DNA of 64,000 nt from Panulirus ornatus (GCF_036320965.1 NC_092251.1:6752001-6816000); one strand, 5' to 3'; positions 26,501 through 36,941 are shown, numbered from the stretch's first letter. Program-made: numbers and translations. Notes: generated by a model from the letters alone, not told the origin.

Positions 26501-29500
26501 TCAGGAATACCAGTATTCTTTGATATACTTTTTGATGATTGTTTACCACATAGCCATCTTGTGGTTGCTCTGTGGGTTGGGGAGAAGCCACACAAAGCTG
26601 TTAGAAATCAAAATGTAACTTATCATTATGATGTATATGGTGTTTATTATGGTTGTGATGGATGTGACATGAAATTTTTGATATCCCTTGATGAAAGCAT
26701 TATACCCATTAAAGCAACTATCACTGATAGAGTGTTTACTGCAAGTGGAAAACATTGCAGTTCACTTCCATTAAAAGCATCTGTTGTTCTCCATCTGAAA
26801 AAATCGGTTGATAAAGATACTAGTCAGGTGAAGTGGCAAGTGCACCTCATAATCATCTTGGCAGAACAAGAGAATACATTGTTAGGACCAGTGGGAAGTA
26901 CTCAGCATGAATTGGTATCTGTTCGGCGAGGTTCCTACTCCACTCCTTACCAGCCTATATCAGAGTTTACTAAAGATTCAGATGGAAATCATCCTTGGGA
27001 AGATATAGAACTCGGTAATCAGAACCGGATGCAACAGGACTGTTATACTCCTGTAGAAGATTTGCCTTTGTATATTAAGAATGTTGCAGGAATATTATTG
27101 CCTAAAGAAAATGATACATTTGCTATCTTTTCATGCCTTTGTGGTAATGCACTGTGGACAAAAGCTTCAAAGAACAGTTTTGTATGTGTTGATGGTAGAA
27201 CAGTAAAGATTCAAGACATTCCTTTTGGAAGGGGACTCATGTTTGATGCTTTTTGTTATGACCCCCTAGAATTCAGTTATTCCACAGTTGTGATATGGAT
27301 TGGAAGTAGACCACAACAAGCTGAAGATGAAGATGGGTCAAAGTATTTCTATGATGTGAAAGGTACATTTTATGGTGTCTCAGAATGTAATTCTAATTTC
27401 AAAGTGCAAGTGCTTTTGAATAATGAATATCAGAGTATCATATGCCAGAAGACTGGTCATGTCATTTCACCAGATGGTGGAATGAGTTTGGAGAAATTAA
27501 CAATAGGTGATAGAATATTCATACACCTGAAGCAGAAGCTTCACCATAACCAACCTCTGTGGATATGTCGCTTCATGTTTATGGATGAAGATTCATTTCT
27601 TCCCTCTAAAGGATGCCATAAGGTGTTAAATGAAGAGATGTCTGAGATAAAAAGCAGTTCATTGCTTGGTCCTACAATATTTAAATCTTTTATACAGTTG
27701 GAGAATAATTTAAAGAAACAAAAACTTAGCTCCAGGGAACTTGTATATTATTCGCAGACTCAGGAATGTGATGATAAGGACGAATATTTAACTTTGTACT
27801 TGAAAGATTGTTCAGGTTATGTTATTGTTACTGATAATAGGCGTACTATAAAAACCTCCTACTGTGAGTGGTTGACAGTCATCTTAGATGAGGATCACTT
27901 TGTTTGTTTTGACAGAGGATTATCATTAAGTGTTTTTGATGTTCCAGTTGGTTCAACAGTAAGATTTGATGCTTTTTGTAGTTTCAAAGATTTTGCACTC
28001 AGACCCCTTATGTTATGGACTGGAAAGAGACCCTCAGTTGTTAAGGATAACTATGGATATAAATATTTTTATGATGTGAAAGGTGTGTACCTAGATACTT
28101 ATAATGGATATTTTCAAGTTTTGTTGGATATAGATAATCAGAAAATATGTATTTGGGTTAAAAATCCTGGGCATATCTATTTTTGTGATGGAAGAAAAGT
28201 GTTCCATGGATTAAAGACTATGGATAAACTTGTGATGCATCTGAAGGAAGGGAATGTTGCCGATGATTTTGGAACCAAGTGGATGGCTCTTATCATAATG
28301 TGTTCTGAATCTAAGGAATTTCCTCCGAAACAGCTTCATGGCTCTGGTCAGCATCTTACCATAATGAACACAGAAATGGAACATCTCAAACCAAAAGTTT
28401 CAAGTGCATATTTTGAAAATGAAAATAACAAATGTGAACAAAGTGAGGAAGAAGATATAAGAGCATTAGTTGATGAGAATACTCCAGCAAGTTTATTTTC
28501 TGTTTTTGAAGGAAAAGTTGAAACACTCACTAGTGGTAACCATAGATTTACATATGATTATGAAGGGGATATAAGGACTTTATTTCTTCCCATAGATATT
28601 TTTTTGGATCAACCTTCATGTACAGATTCTGGTACAACCTTTTATCTCATGACTCAAAAGAAATTTGCTGAGAATAAGAGCACATATCACCATCCAATAT
28701 GTGGATGGTTTCACAAGAAAATTTGTAAAGTTTATATCATGCACTGCATTGTAGTGGAATCTTATGATCCTAGAAAACAACTCATTTGTGTAAGGTATCC
28801 AAATGATAGAGGGCTACGTTATTTTCTTTGTGACACACAGTATGTATATAGGGGAAGGACAAAACTGACAATTGAGAAAACACTTGATGTCTCAAATGTA
28901 CATGCTGTTGTTAAAGACATAACTTCATGCATTATTGCTGGTGTCCCAGTGCACAGAAGTATCATATTTCTTACCACAAATAAGGCTTTATCTCTGGCAT
29001 TCTTTAAGTTTTTTGCTCAGTCACAGGTTGATTATGATTCAGTTAAAGAAGATATGGATAATCACTCAGACAGTGAAACTGTGGATTTGGAGCAACAGCT
29101 ACTAAGAAGTGACCTTTATCGTGTCCAAAAGGATTATCATAATGTTGGGTTGGAACAAATAAAGACTGCAAAGTGTAAGGATGAGACAGAGAATTCATTT
29201 TGTATCAGGAAAAGCATGCTAGAAGGAAAACTCAGTGACTCTTCCACTGCAGAAAGCCACCTTGAACTTAGAGAAAGTGATGATATTGAACAGAATGTTT
29301 ATCTATCATCTGCTGAAAAGAAAACTCATATGGAAGACAAACTGGATCAACTACAAAGAGGTGAGAACCAACAACAGGATACAAATACACTTTCTGGAGA
29401 AACCCTGAGACAGCTTATTGCCAAAAGATCCTCAGAAGCTATAGCTATGAATTATACACCTATATATTCATCTCTTGTTGGTAACATACACCATGGATTT

Positions 29501-31858
29501 TCTAGCACTATGTTTGAATGTGATGGAGAACCCAAAATTATTCATTTGCCATCTGACATATATCAGTTAAACTGTAAAAGCTCAGAGAATCATGGTAACA
29601 AATGCAACCTTTTAGTTCACCAAGAAAGTGATGAAAACACAAAAGACTTAATTTACCATCCCTTGGCTGTATGGCATGCAGGAAGGAGATGTGATCCATA
29701 TATTGTTATCAACCAAAAGATAAATGCTTTTGACATCCAAAATGAGCTGATTGGTATAAGTAATAATCGGGATGATGGTTTCCTTTATTACTCATTTAAG
29801 AATGATTGTGCATTCACAAGAAGGTCAAAGAAGAATCTTTGTGATTTTTTAAATCTTGTAAAAGAAAACTCACTGTCATTTTATGCAGTTGTGGAAGATA
29901 TTCCACCTGCATTTATTTTAGGATGTTTTGTGAATAAGAATATCCTTCTTATAAGCACGAGCTTGAGTCTAACTTTAGCAGCCGTAGATAGCATCATCTG
30001 TAATGTGAGCAACAATTGCCTAGTTTCTGTTGACTTGAATTATGAACTTTTGAATTTACTTGAGACATATGAGGAGAGAAAAAGAAGTGCTTGTCTGTGT
30101 GATAGGGGTTATAGCTATCATCTGTATGCCAAAACATATGACAATGAACATAGTATGAAACTTGTAGGTGGTTGTCTTGAGTCTTACAGTGGGAAATATG
30201 CTTTCATTTCGTGTGATAAGAAAACCACCTTTGCAGTTTGTCACTTGTCTAATGTATATTATCAAGGTAAAAGTATTACATCTTGGTATGACATTGACAA
30301 AAAGTTTTGGAAAAACTTCATCACCATTATATTAACATTAGAAAAGACATTTATGACTAATGGCAGAAATGTAAATGCTTTAGCTGTAGTGGCATGGTCA
30401 TGCAGTGGGCCAGGGCTGCTTACAGTTCATGAATGTGACTTGCATGATCCAACAGTGTTTGTTTACAATGATGTGGACAGTGAAGGAGCTGAAGTTGGAG
30501 ACCCTTCACTAGGGGTATCATCATTAAGATGTAGTGAAAATTATCCAGAGATCAGTGCAGAGGAGTTAGAAGCTTTAGATTGCATGGCAGGAAGTAATAT
30601 TTTTTGTATGCATGATGAGATATTACAGTCTTGTGAATTAAAGAAGACTTTTGGTGAAATAAAATATTTTGGGAAATATTTGGTAATTTGCACAAGTGAA
30701 CTGGATGAGATGGTTTTGTGCCATATATCAGATTTTTATATTGGAGATACAGGATGCACATCCATTGAAGATATGATAAAGAAGAAAAAGCACAAATGCT
30801 GCCTTATAGTTGTTGATTCTCCATCTGTTGTTTTTTGGGGAAAAACATTGAAATTGAAAGCTGTGGTTGGATTTTTTGAATCAGAGGAAAAACTTCCAGG
30901 AATCCACATTTGCAGCAACCATAATGGTATTTTATTGAAAAGTATTAAAGGAGAAGAATTAGCAATTGCAAAACAGATTTTTGCTGACATTCAACTGATT
31001 CATGAACAGTCTCAAGAATGTGAAGACTATCTCCAATGGAGCCTGTGCAACACTGGAGAGGAACACTTATACATATCAGCAGACCCAGTGAAAACCATAA
31101 GACATGATGAGTGTCAAGGGGTTTTTGTAAGTGTAAGTATTACAGACCCTAACAAGGGTATAGCTTGTATTCAGTATCAGGGAAATGATCATCATGTCCC
31201 TGTAGTGCGTCAGGTATTCATTGGCCTTACCAAGGATATGACACTCCATACTGTTATTGGTTGTTTCCTTAAAATGATTATTAGGATTGTAGAGCCATCA
31301 GAAAGAGGAAAGAAGTTCAGAGTAGTGATGGTATGGATAGACCATAACCGTCTTCCTAATATGCCCCAAAATGTGATTGCTGGTGTTAAAATCTCTAGTC
31401 CTTACCTGAAGGGAAAGCAGTCTTGCTGCTCTAGAGCCTTTGCAATAAATCATTTTGAGGCAGTGTTTAAAACAAGCATCTTTGAAATTTTGTTGGGATA
31501 TGAGATTAGTACTGACCATGAAAGTGATAACCAAGTTTTCAAGTGTTCACGAGGAGTAGATAACATGCTTGTGTCATGCAAGAAGGAATCCATTATAAGT
31601 ACAGATAAGTTAGATGATCAAAAATGTCCATGGTATATATTAGTCCATTTACCCTCAAAAAGGAGCTTGTTTCCAGAAGTTAAGGATGGTGTGGGAGCAT
31701 GGAAGGGCAGTTGTGAGAATTTGATTGTTCGCATTTGTGATGTTCACAGAGTTCAGCTTGTGGATTTACGTTTTTTTGAAAAAAATAAAAATGAAAATTT
31801 TTTTCCAAAATGGTCACTTCCATCCATTGTAGAGTGCAGTAGTGATTCACCACAGTAG
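23540..31858 (+). CDS. Gene 1 giant exon: novel multi-module repeat protein, first part
   Basis: Not a family I recognise. The frame is open for over 8.2 kb in AT-rich DNA, so it is certainly coding. The start is the ATG at 23540 ('MFKWLQRRLKKRSRCTSSEY'), 21 nt after the acceptor at 23518; the frame opens slightly earlier with GTG, which is not used in animals. Residues 1-430 are Ser/Glu-rich and look disordered. Modules follow at about 434-524, 531-629 and 653-739 (shared with gene 2), then 936-1111, 1178-1351 and 1420-1593 as double modules with 'YHYDVYGVYYG', 'KYFYDVKGTFYG' and 'KYFYDVKGVYLD', then diverged copies to about 2712. Module signatures are 'LPEGTDVYFDA' or 'VPVGSTVRFDA' followed by 'VVWQETKP', 'ALWVGEKP', 'VIWIGSRP' or 'MLWTGKRP'. 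No signal peptide, membrane segment or catalytic motif is seen. The last codons, 31713-31858, are probably intronic (see next entries). Confidence 0.9.
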   Translation: MFKWLQRRLKKRSRCTSSEYRSVDDSSGHIFYDSEVEVAVEAASCKIENGSKEKEDSQIFTLKVDCIAQTDQFAQVSQVLELSDDFQDQNCIISDTGRETIVHSESNELLSESNNQIVELSTNKVGLPVPSQRNDVLSETQDILNFPKMEDKMTLDSLSTSSSVVSKENEKYEILSQVQNGGILLDSQSRELQSEGQEVLISTSVNKEDVVSSFKFQAHLDEQTKDVESKEILPDLKGISTPCEEWGSQESGVHSLKKIENALKTSNLQCIENSSFGSLELSKHFHEIENSIGSQSVGMIEEKLYVSSPNLKESESNTVVPFSDKKIGLGSENDFVKRKAETSNQYNTSGSVKSFSKGTEDLLDFLETDNQSSKHYGTAVKESSAGHENAETNTAICEHYFSAEYRKSLEPNNTAAIEKSDFVVYSYPLSFHLSCFYNQPGQLCTVLGEQYILTHVKDTPVLVNLRIENSDDLPFGCLFLWKKGKPVILAELPEGTDVYFDALVMPDTAKFIAIVVWQETKPLLSIEPYFNSHVFVEEMKITMVHFISFGKKTGLLRATLGNKSHLMTFSLSVVFINGKKAKNKTDVLKLSKRDSQPLFANLSKFVNTDCKGKLTYYFMCSCLWSGCKPSQASQTTGFNSFTLYKRNGISCIEGKRQLHMYFDVDAELTVNENGLCLLYQREGEDIEIPCTLKEVHCGNKSVISVAGGSVKAHIRKQFSKREKPVWRALLIQVPEIVLPKVQEARTINIYGCKAAAMELCSDNMPRKEIPLFDSELSEETQMIGDITEEHTGKFDGDTVQVDNLGLDPPMKVTHIPLAQSYDINKFSGAEALITLTGRDDELAFKEALSVGDNSAENSVEDLIMAKEFKDISETIPVHSRAQSSPNSVSNRKDKEKPTNFSISDTVESSNQTHEVESYTHFSASEHNHKPKEYPRVLKNCKGKIYWIPDYKVFRIYTELHGSTYEVHLGSRARMVANGIFVPVKKNKSGIPVFFDILFDDCLPHSHLVVALWVGEKPHKAVRNQNVTYHYDVYGVYYGCDGCDMKFLISLDESIIPIKATITDRVFTASGKHCSSLPLKASVVLHLKKSVDKDTSQVKWQVHLIIILAEQENTLLGPVGSTQHELVSVRRGSYSTPYQPISEFTKDSDGNHPWEDIELGNQNRMQQDCYTPVEDLPLYIKNVAGILLPKENDTFAIFSCLCGNALWTKASKNSFVCVDGRTVKIQDIPFGRGLMFDAFCYDPLEFSYSTVVIWIGSRPQQAEDEDGSKYFYDVKGTFYGVSECNSNFKVQVLLNNEYQSIICQKTGHVISPDGGMSLEKLTIGDRIFIHLKQKLHHNQPLWICRFMFMDEDSFLPSKGCHKVLNEEMSEIKSSSLLGPTIFKSFIQLENNLKKQKLSSRELVYYSQTQECDDKDEYLTLYLKDCSGYVIVTDNRRTIKTSYCEWLTVILDEDHFVCFDRGLSLSVFDVPVGSTVRFDAFCSFKDFALRPLMLWTGKRPSVVKDNYGYKYFYDVKGVYLDTYNGYFQVLLDIDNQKICIWVKNPGHIYFCDGRKVFHGLKTMDKLVMHLKEGNVADDFGTKWMALIIMCSESKEFPPKQLHGSGQHLTIMNTEMEHLKPKVSSAYFENENNKCEQSEEEDIRALVDENTPASLFSVFEGKVETLTSGNHRFTYDYEGDIRTLFLPIDIFLDQPSCTDSGTTFYLMTQKKFAENKSTYHHPICGWFHKKICKVYIMHCIVVESYDPRKQLICVRYPNDRGLRYFLCDTQYVYRGRTKLTIEKTLDVSNVHAVVKDITSCIIAGVPVHRSIIFLTTNKALSLAFFKFFAQSQVDYDSVKEDMDNHSDSETVDLEQQLLRSDLYRVQKDYHNVGLEQIKTAKCKDETENSFCIRKSMLEGKLSDSSTAESHLELRESDDIEQNVYLSSAEKKTHMEDKLDQLQRGENQQQDTNTLSGETLRQLIAKRSSEAIAMNYTPIYSSLVGNIHHGFSSTMFECDGEPKIIHLPSDIYQLNCKSSENHGNKCNLLVHQESDENTKDLIYHPLAVWHAGRRCDPYIVINQKINAFDIQNELIGISNNRDDGFLYYSFKNDCAFTRRSKKNLCDFLNLVKENSLSFYAVVEDIPPAFILGCFVNKNILLISTSLSLTLAAVDSIICNVSNNCLVSVDLNYELLNLLETYEERKRSACLCDRGYSYHLYAKTYDNEHSMKLVGGCLESYSGKYAFISCDKKTTFAVCHLSNVYYQGKSITSWYDIDKKFWKNFITIILTLEKTFMTNGRNVNALAVVAWSCSGPGLLTVHECDLHDPTVFVYNDVDSEGAEVGDPSLGVSSLRCSENYPEISAEELEALDCMAGSNIFCMHDEILQSCELKKTFGEIKYFGKYLVICTSELDEMVLCHISDFYIGDTGCTSIEDMIKKKKHKCCLIVVDSPSVVFWGKTLKLKAVVGFFESEEKLPGIHICSNHNGILLKSIKGEELAIAKQIFADIQLIHEQSQECEDYLQWSLCNTGEEHLYISADPVKTIRHDECQGVFVSVSITDPNKGIACIQYQGNDHHVPVVRQVFIGLTKDMTLHTVIGCFLKMIIRIVEPSERGKKFRVVMVWIDHNRLPNMPQNVIAGVKISSPYLKGKQSCCSRAFAINHFEAVFKTSIFEILLGYEISTDHESDNQVFKCSRGVDNMLVSCKKESIISTDKLDDQKCPWYILVHLPSKRSLFPEVKDGVGAWKGSCENLIVRICDVHRVQLVDLRFFEKNKNENFFPKWSLPSIVECSSDSPQ
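31713..31839 (+). other. Probable 127-nt intron joining the two large frames of gene 1
   Basis: The first frame would stop at 31858, while the next large frame opens only after a TAG at 31830-31832. A GT-AG intron from 'gtgaga' (31713) to 'gtgcag' (31839) has a T-rich 3' half. It splits a codon after its first base (T at 31712, TA at 31840-31841) and joins the frames with no stop. The donor context is weak. Alternatives are a single-base assembly error or a true frameshift mutation in the overlap at 31833-31858. The region removed does not resemble a module. Confidence 0.5.
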
Positions 31859-34211
31859 AAAACCAGTGCCATCATTATCTCCATTTGCTGAAGGCAAGGC
31901 AAACAAAAGTGATCCTGCTGTCAGTAAAGTACAGGAATTCCCCATACAATCAGATCATGATCCTTGGAGTCATGATGATTATCTTGATGGAAAGAATTCT
32001 CCCTCTTTATCAAAAGAATATATTGACACATGTCCTTTCAGACACATAAGAAGCTTTGACTCAAGTAAATTTTTGGTAGATCTTGGAAATCAACAAAAGA
32101 TACATTCTCCCATGACAAAATCATCAAAAGTACATGAAGATTTGCCTATCACATCCAACCTTATGGCAGAGGAACCTATATTGACCTATAAACCTATTGA
32201 AGATGAAGGTAAGCACTCTTCTAATAAGATAACTAATAAAACAGGTGAAGAATTTCCAGAAATTTGTGTACCCAAGACATATGTAGGCATACCTGTTCAG
32301 ACTGCTGAAAGTGCAGTATTGAACATGAAAATTGAAAAAGATCCTGACCAGTCTTTTGAACGAAGTTCAATATTGTATGTTGAATCAGACAAATTTGAAT
32401 TTGTTGATGAATCCCAAGGTATTATTAAAAGCTCAGGTATGACCATCTTGGTTAGAAACCATAGATTTTATGTCGGTATGTTGCTCACAAAAGAACCATT
32501 AACAGAATTATTAAAGGGAAAGGAAAACACACAGGTTCAAGCTATGGTGGTACCTCTTTTCTCGCCCATTTTTCATAGGGGATACACTGTCACTCATGAG
32601 GCTTTGGTAGCTTGGATGGGTGTGAAACCCTTGGAGGTGAATAGCTTAGTAGAAAGTTATTGGAACTCACTTAGGCTTCTTGAAGATTTCCCACAACTAG
32701 AATATCCAAGTGTCACTACTAAAGATAAACAGTGCCTAGTAAGAGATGGTAAGAGAGAGAGAGAGAAGTTCTTGCAAGTATTAAAGGATGTTCCACAAAC
32801 TGTACAGTGCTGTATGTTTGCTGAGAGCAATTCTGTATTCGGCATCTTGAGAAGTGGCACAAAATATATATTGTTTTTGCAAGAGCTGGTCTTCCTTAAG
32901 AAGCATGAAATAAAGGCCCAGTATGATATGAAAAATCCACTATCGCTGAAGTATGTAAATGCAATGATCTTGGAGCTTAAACAGCCCGTATATTTATTAG
33001 ACTGCCAGGTTGCTAATATTGCTTTGTTGGTGTGGGCAGAGAAAATGCCAAAAAACAGTGAAATCATCATCAAAGACAGCTTAGATTGTTATAGAAAGAT
33101 TTGGACAGTAGAACTACATGAAACACAAGAAAAAATGACTAGAATGGCAACAAAACCAGTCACTTATCAGCAAATTGAGGAGTACCATGAAGATAATGAT
33201 ACAAGTGCACTGAAACAGAGTACGAAAGAGATCATCCAAAATTTCCCATGTGAACCCCAGATGAGTGAGTTGAGAAAAATGGTATTAGAAGGAAGTGAAG
33301 GCATGAAATGTATTGATGTATCTGAAGGAAATGTAGAAATATTTTTGAAGGATGTCTCAAAGTTTGAATGTGTTACTTGTGGTATAATATTAGTTTTAGA
33401 TAACATTGCTTTGTTGAAAAACAGGAGTAACTTAGCAATTGTGCGGAAGCAGGATTTTTATGTTGGTGGTACAACGATTGTATCATCACTTTCTTTTCAT
33501 GAGCAGTTAAAGATTGTGCCTAGTGTAACAGCCTTTGTTACTGAAATTACTAAACCAGTCTGTGTTCAGCAGTTTACTGTTACTTATTTTGGTCTGTTGG
33601 CTTTTGTTGGTAAAAAACCCAAAGCAACTGAAAATATCCTTGCTACTTGGAAAAACCAGGATGTAAGAAAGGTAACCCCCATACAAAAAAATGAGCTTAA
33701 ACCTACATTAGAATCAGAGCTTACACCATGTTCATCTGTTAAATTTAAGGGAAAGACTTTTGAAACAAAGACAGCAAGGTTACATAAACTTATGATAGCT
33801 TCTGGAATCTTAGAAGTGCAGAATAAAAGATTTGAGGGAGGGAAAGCTAGAATCTTTTTTAACAAACAACATGTGTATGTTGATAAGAAGGTACTACCAG
33901 AAGGTACACATTTGTCCAAACATATGGCTCATTTGAAAGAGGAGCCATTGGGCTGTATTGCTCGTTTATTTTCTAAAAAGAACCAAGCCTCTGCAAGAAA
34001 GATATCTGGTGTTGAAGTTCATTATATAGCAATATTAGTTTGGTTTGGTGAGAAACCATCAAAAAAAGATTTGCAAAGTGAACTAGTGGAGAAAAATAGA
34101 AAACAGAAGTCCATGGAGATTGCAGAATCCCACGTTGATGTTTGTCGTGAATCAGGAGGGAAGGGCGTGGTGACGAATATGACTGTGTCCTCAGGCAAAG
34201 AGGAAAGTAAT
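31840..34211 (+). CDS. Gene 1, second large coding block with C-terminal modules
   Basis: A 2.4-kb open frame continues gene 1 in the +1 frame relative to the first block. Its first possible initiator is GTG, so it is not an independent gene start; it is best read as an exon. Residues encoded at 31842-32380 look disordered. Four modules follow: 32392-32632 ending 'VTHEALVAWMGVKP', 32785-33050 ending 'ALLVWAEKMP', 33348-33621 ending 'GLLAFVGKKP', and 33784-34059 ending 'AILVWFGEKP'. The first is very close to gene 2 ('VTHRAIVAWLGTKP'). The frame runs on to a stop at 34235, but a strong donor 'AAT|gtaagt' sits at 34211/34212 in phase 0, matching the next exon at 36762. No enzyme motif is seen. 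Confidence 0.85.
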
Positions 34212-34349
34212 GTAAGTAGTATCATCCTTAAGTAAGGAATAGGATACACATGTTTTCTGATGAATTCATGCTTAGACTTTTTGCTTGATTAAGAATATCT
34301 GTGAAATAAGACATGCTTTTATATAGACTTTTTAGTAAATACATACTGT

Positions 34350-35335
34350 CAGTTGTTGTTCGCTGATGATACAACGCTGGTGGCTGATTCGGTTGAGAAG
34401 CTGCAGAAGCTGATGACTGAGTTTGGTAAAGTGTGTGAAAGAAGACAGCTGCGAGTAAATGTGAATAAGAGCAAGGTTATTAGGTGTAGTAGGGTTGAGG
34501 GACAAGTCAATTGGGAGGTAAGTTTGAAGGAGAAAAACTGGAGGAAGTGAAGTATTTTAGATATCTGGGAGTGGATTTGGCAGTGGATGGAACCATGGAA
34601 GCGGAAGTGAATCATAGGGTGGGGAGGGGGCGAGAGTTCTGGGAGCGTTGAAGAATGTGTGGAAGTTGTGAACATTGTCTCGGAAAGCAAAAATGGGTAT
34701 GTTTGAAGGAATAGTGGTTCCAACAATGTTATATGGTTGCAAGGCATGGGCGATAGATAGAGTTGTGTGGAGGAGGGTGGATGTGCTGGAAATGAGATGC
34801 TTGAGGACAATATGTGGTGTGAGGTCTGTTTGATTAAGTAATGAAAGGGCAAGAGAGATGTGTGGTAATAAAAAGAGTGTGGTTGAGAGAGAAGAGGGTG
34901 TTTTGAAATGGTTTGGTCACATGGAGAGAATGAGTGAGGAAAGATTGACCAAAAGGATATATGTCAGAGGTGGAGGGAACGAGGGGAAGTGGGAGACCAA
35001 ATTGGAGGTGGAAAGATGGAGTGAAAAAGCTTTTGAGTGATCGGGGTGAAAGGCGTGCAAGGAATAGAGTGAATTTGAATGATGTGGTATACCGGGGTCG
35101 ACATGCTGTCAATGGATTGAACCAGGGCATGTGAAGCATCTGGGGTAAACCATGGAAAGTTTTGTGGGACCTGGATGTGGAAAGGGAACTATGGTTTTGG
35201 TGCATTATACATGACAGCTAGAGACTGTGAACGAATGTGGCCTTTGTTGTCTTTTCGTAGCGCTACCTTGTGCACATGTGGGGGGAGGGGGTTTTCATTT
35301 CATGTGTGGCGGGGTTGCGACGGGAATGAATAAGG
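34350..35335 (+). mobile_element. RTE-like LINE copy in intron of gene 1, 5' truncated
   Basis: The copy begins inside the catalytic box, 'LLFADDTTLVADSVEKLQKL', and runs collinear with the copy at 50702-52045 through 'KWFGHMERMSEERLTKRIYV' to 'AVNGLNQGM', then into the tail ('cctttgttgtcttttcgtag') to about 35335. Several frame breaks make it inactive. It lies between the donor at 34212 and the exon at 36762. Confidence 0.8.
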
Positions 35336-35635
35336 GCAGACTGGAGGAATGGAATGGAAAAGGCTTTTGGGTATCAAGGCCAGAACATTTGGTTAGGTGA
35401 GAGGTGTGCTTGGGATGGAATAAGCTGAATTGATGTGGCATGAAGAGGGTGAGGCTTCATGTCATCAATGGGCTTAACCAGCACTTATGAAATAATATGT
35501 GATTCTGGTTTTGGTGCATTATATATGACAGCTGGAGAGTGCATGTATGCAAATGAGGCCTTTGTTCATCTGATCTTGATAGTACCTCAATAAGATGGGA
35601 GACAGCAACAAAGTATAATAGATGAATATATATAT

Positions 35636-35827
35636 TCCTATGAGTCCAAGGGGAAAATGAAATACGATAAGTTCCCAAGTGCACTTTCGTGTAATAATCA
35701 TATCATCAGGGGAGACACAAGAGAGAAATATAACAGTCAGTTGATATACATCGAAGAGACAAAGCTAGGACGCCATTTGGTAAACATGTGATTGTCCAAA
35801 TTTTTACCAAATGGTGTCCTAGCTTTG
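35636..35827 (+). repeat. Repeat block ending in a 25-bp hairpin
   Basis: 'cctatgagtccaaggggaa' opens a block that ends in an inverted repeat. Arm 1 is 35760-35784 ('caaagctaggacgccatttg' and on), arm 2 is 35803-35827, with 18 nt between. The arms pair at 24 of 25 positions and the exception is a G-T type pair. The opening part recurs at 22676. It is intronic. Confidence 0.75.
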
Positions 35828-35828
35828 T

Positions 35829-36206
35829 TCACACTCAGTCTCTAGTTGTCATGTATAATGTGCCGAAACCACAGTTACCTTTCCACTTCCAGGCCCCACA
35901 AAACTTTCCATGGTTTACCCCAGATGCTTCACATGCCCTGGTTCAGTTCATTGACAGCACGTCGACCCCGGTATACCACATCGTTCCAATTCACTCTATT
36001 CCTTGCACGCCTTTCACCCTCCTGCATCATCAGGCCCCGATCACTCAAAAGCTTTTTCACTCCATCTTTCCACCTCCAATTTGGTCTCTTACTTCTCGTT
36101 CCCTCCACCTGTGACACATATATCCTCTTTGTTAATCTTTCCTCACTCATTCTCTCCATGTGACCAAACCATTTCAAAACACTGTCTTTTGCTCTCTCAG
36201 TGTATA
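35829..36206 (-). mobile_element. Inverted RTE-like LINE 3' fragment
   Basis: On the minus strand this encodes 'KWFGHMERMSEERLTKRIYV', 'RPNWRWKDGVKKLLSDRGL' and 'NRVNWNDVVYRGRRAVNELN', then the element 3' flank. It abuts the hairpin at 35827 directly. At 36207 it switches to a plus-oriented tail ('tgtgggtgggttgggccatt') that runs to about 36317, so a body piece and a tail piece of the same element are joined in opposite orientations. Confidence 0.8.
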
Positions 36207-36761
36207 GGTATGTATATTTGTGTGTGTGGGCGTTTATGTATATACATGTGTATGTGGGTGGGTTGGGCCATTGTTTCGTCTGTTTCCTTGTGCTACCTCA
36301 TTAACGTGGGAGACATCACTCGAGGAGGCCCACTTCTCTACTGTGATTGACTAGAGGTCCCATACTGACCATCACTCAACTCAGTTCTGATGTAAATGAG
36401 ATGCTGATGTCAAAGTCAAGATATGATTGGCACATGGTCGCCTTCCAGCTGTCACATCACCACTACCACCATCTCTGATGGCTAAGGCGTGGACATGTAC
36501 TTGTTTCACAATACTAAGTCTATACAATATAATACAACCAAACACACTCATGACAACACAATTTCATAACAATAATAAGTGTTTATCTTGATTTTAAGGA
36601 AATAGAAAGTATGAACTTTCTCAAAATTCCTGTACCTCTATTGGTAACTGGAGTCAGCTGATTTGCTTCTTAATCCATATGTTTTTAGAGTGCTTGAAAA
36701 ACTTATTGGCAGCATCTGTTTTGAGTATGGTGGCATCATTGAAAATTGAATGTGATTTCAG

Positions 36762-36941
36762 ATAAGAGTAAGGAAATCATCAAATACAGAAAATATCAAA
36801 GCTGAGTCAGTTGCAGAAAGACTAAGAAGACAAGTGCATAGCATCCAAGAAGACTCTCCCTTAGAAAAACATTCCACACCCAGAAGTAAGCAGAAGGTTG
36901 AGGGATCATCTGTTTCAACATGGAGCAGTGAGGAAAAGATT
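36762..36941 (+). CDS. Gene 1 exon, 60 codons, charged linker
   Basis: This exon lies between the acceptor 'tgatttcag' (36761) and the donor 'gtgagt' (36942). Its 180 nt form 60 codons with no stop, phase 0 at both ends, so it joins the coding block ending at 34211 to the one starting at 39800. The peptide begins 'IRVRKSSNTENIKAESVAER' and is rich in Lys, Arg, Glu and Ser. It looks like a disordered linker before the last module. The exon rests on splice signals and phase alone; transcript data would decide it. Confidence 0.65.

Noticed and set aside
31833..31858. Programmed ribosomal frameshift between the two large frames
   Set aside because: No slippery heptamer with a downstream structure was seen, and a phase-compatible intron explains the join more simply.
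31842..34235. Second large frame as an independent gene
   Set aside because: It opens with GTG immediately after the first frame, carries the same module type, and can be joined in frame by a short intron. A separate promoter or acceptor with ATG is not seen.
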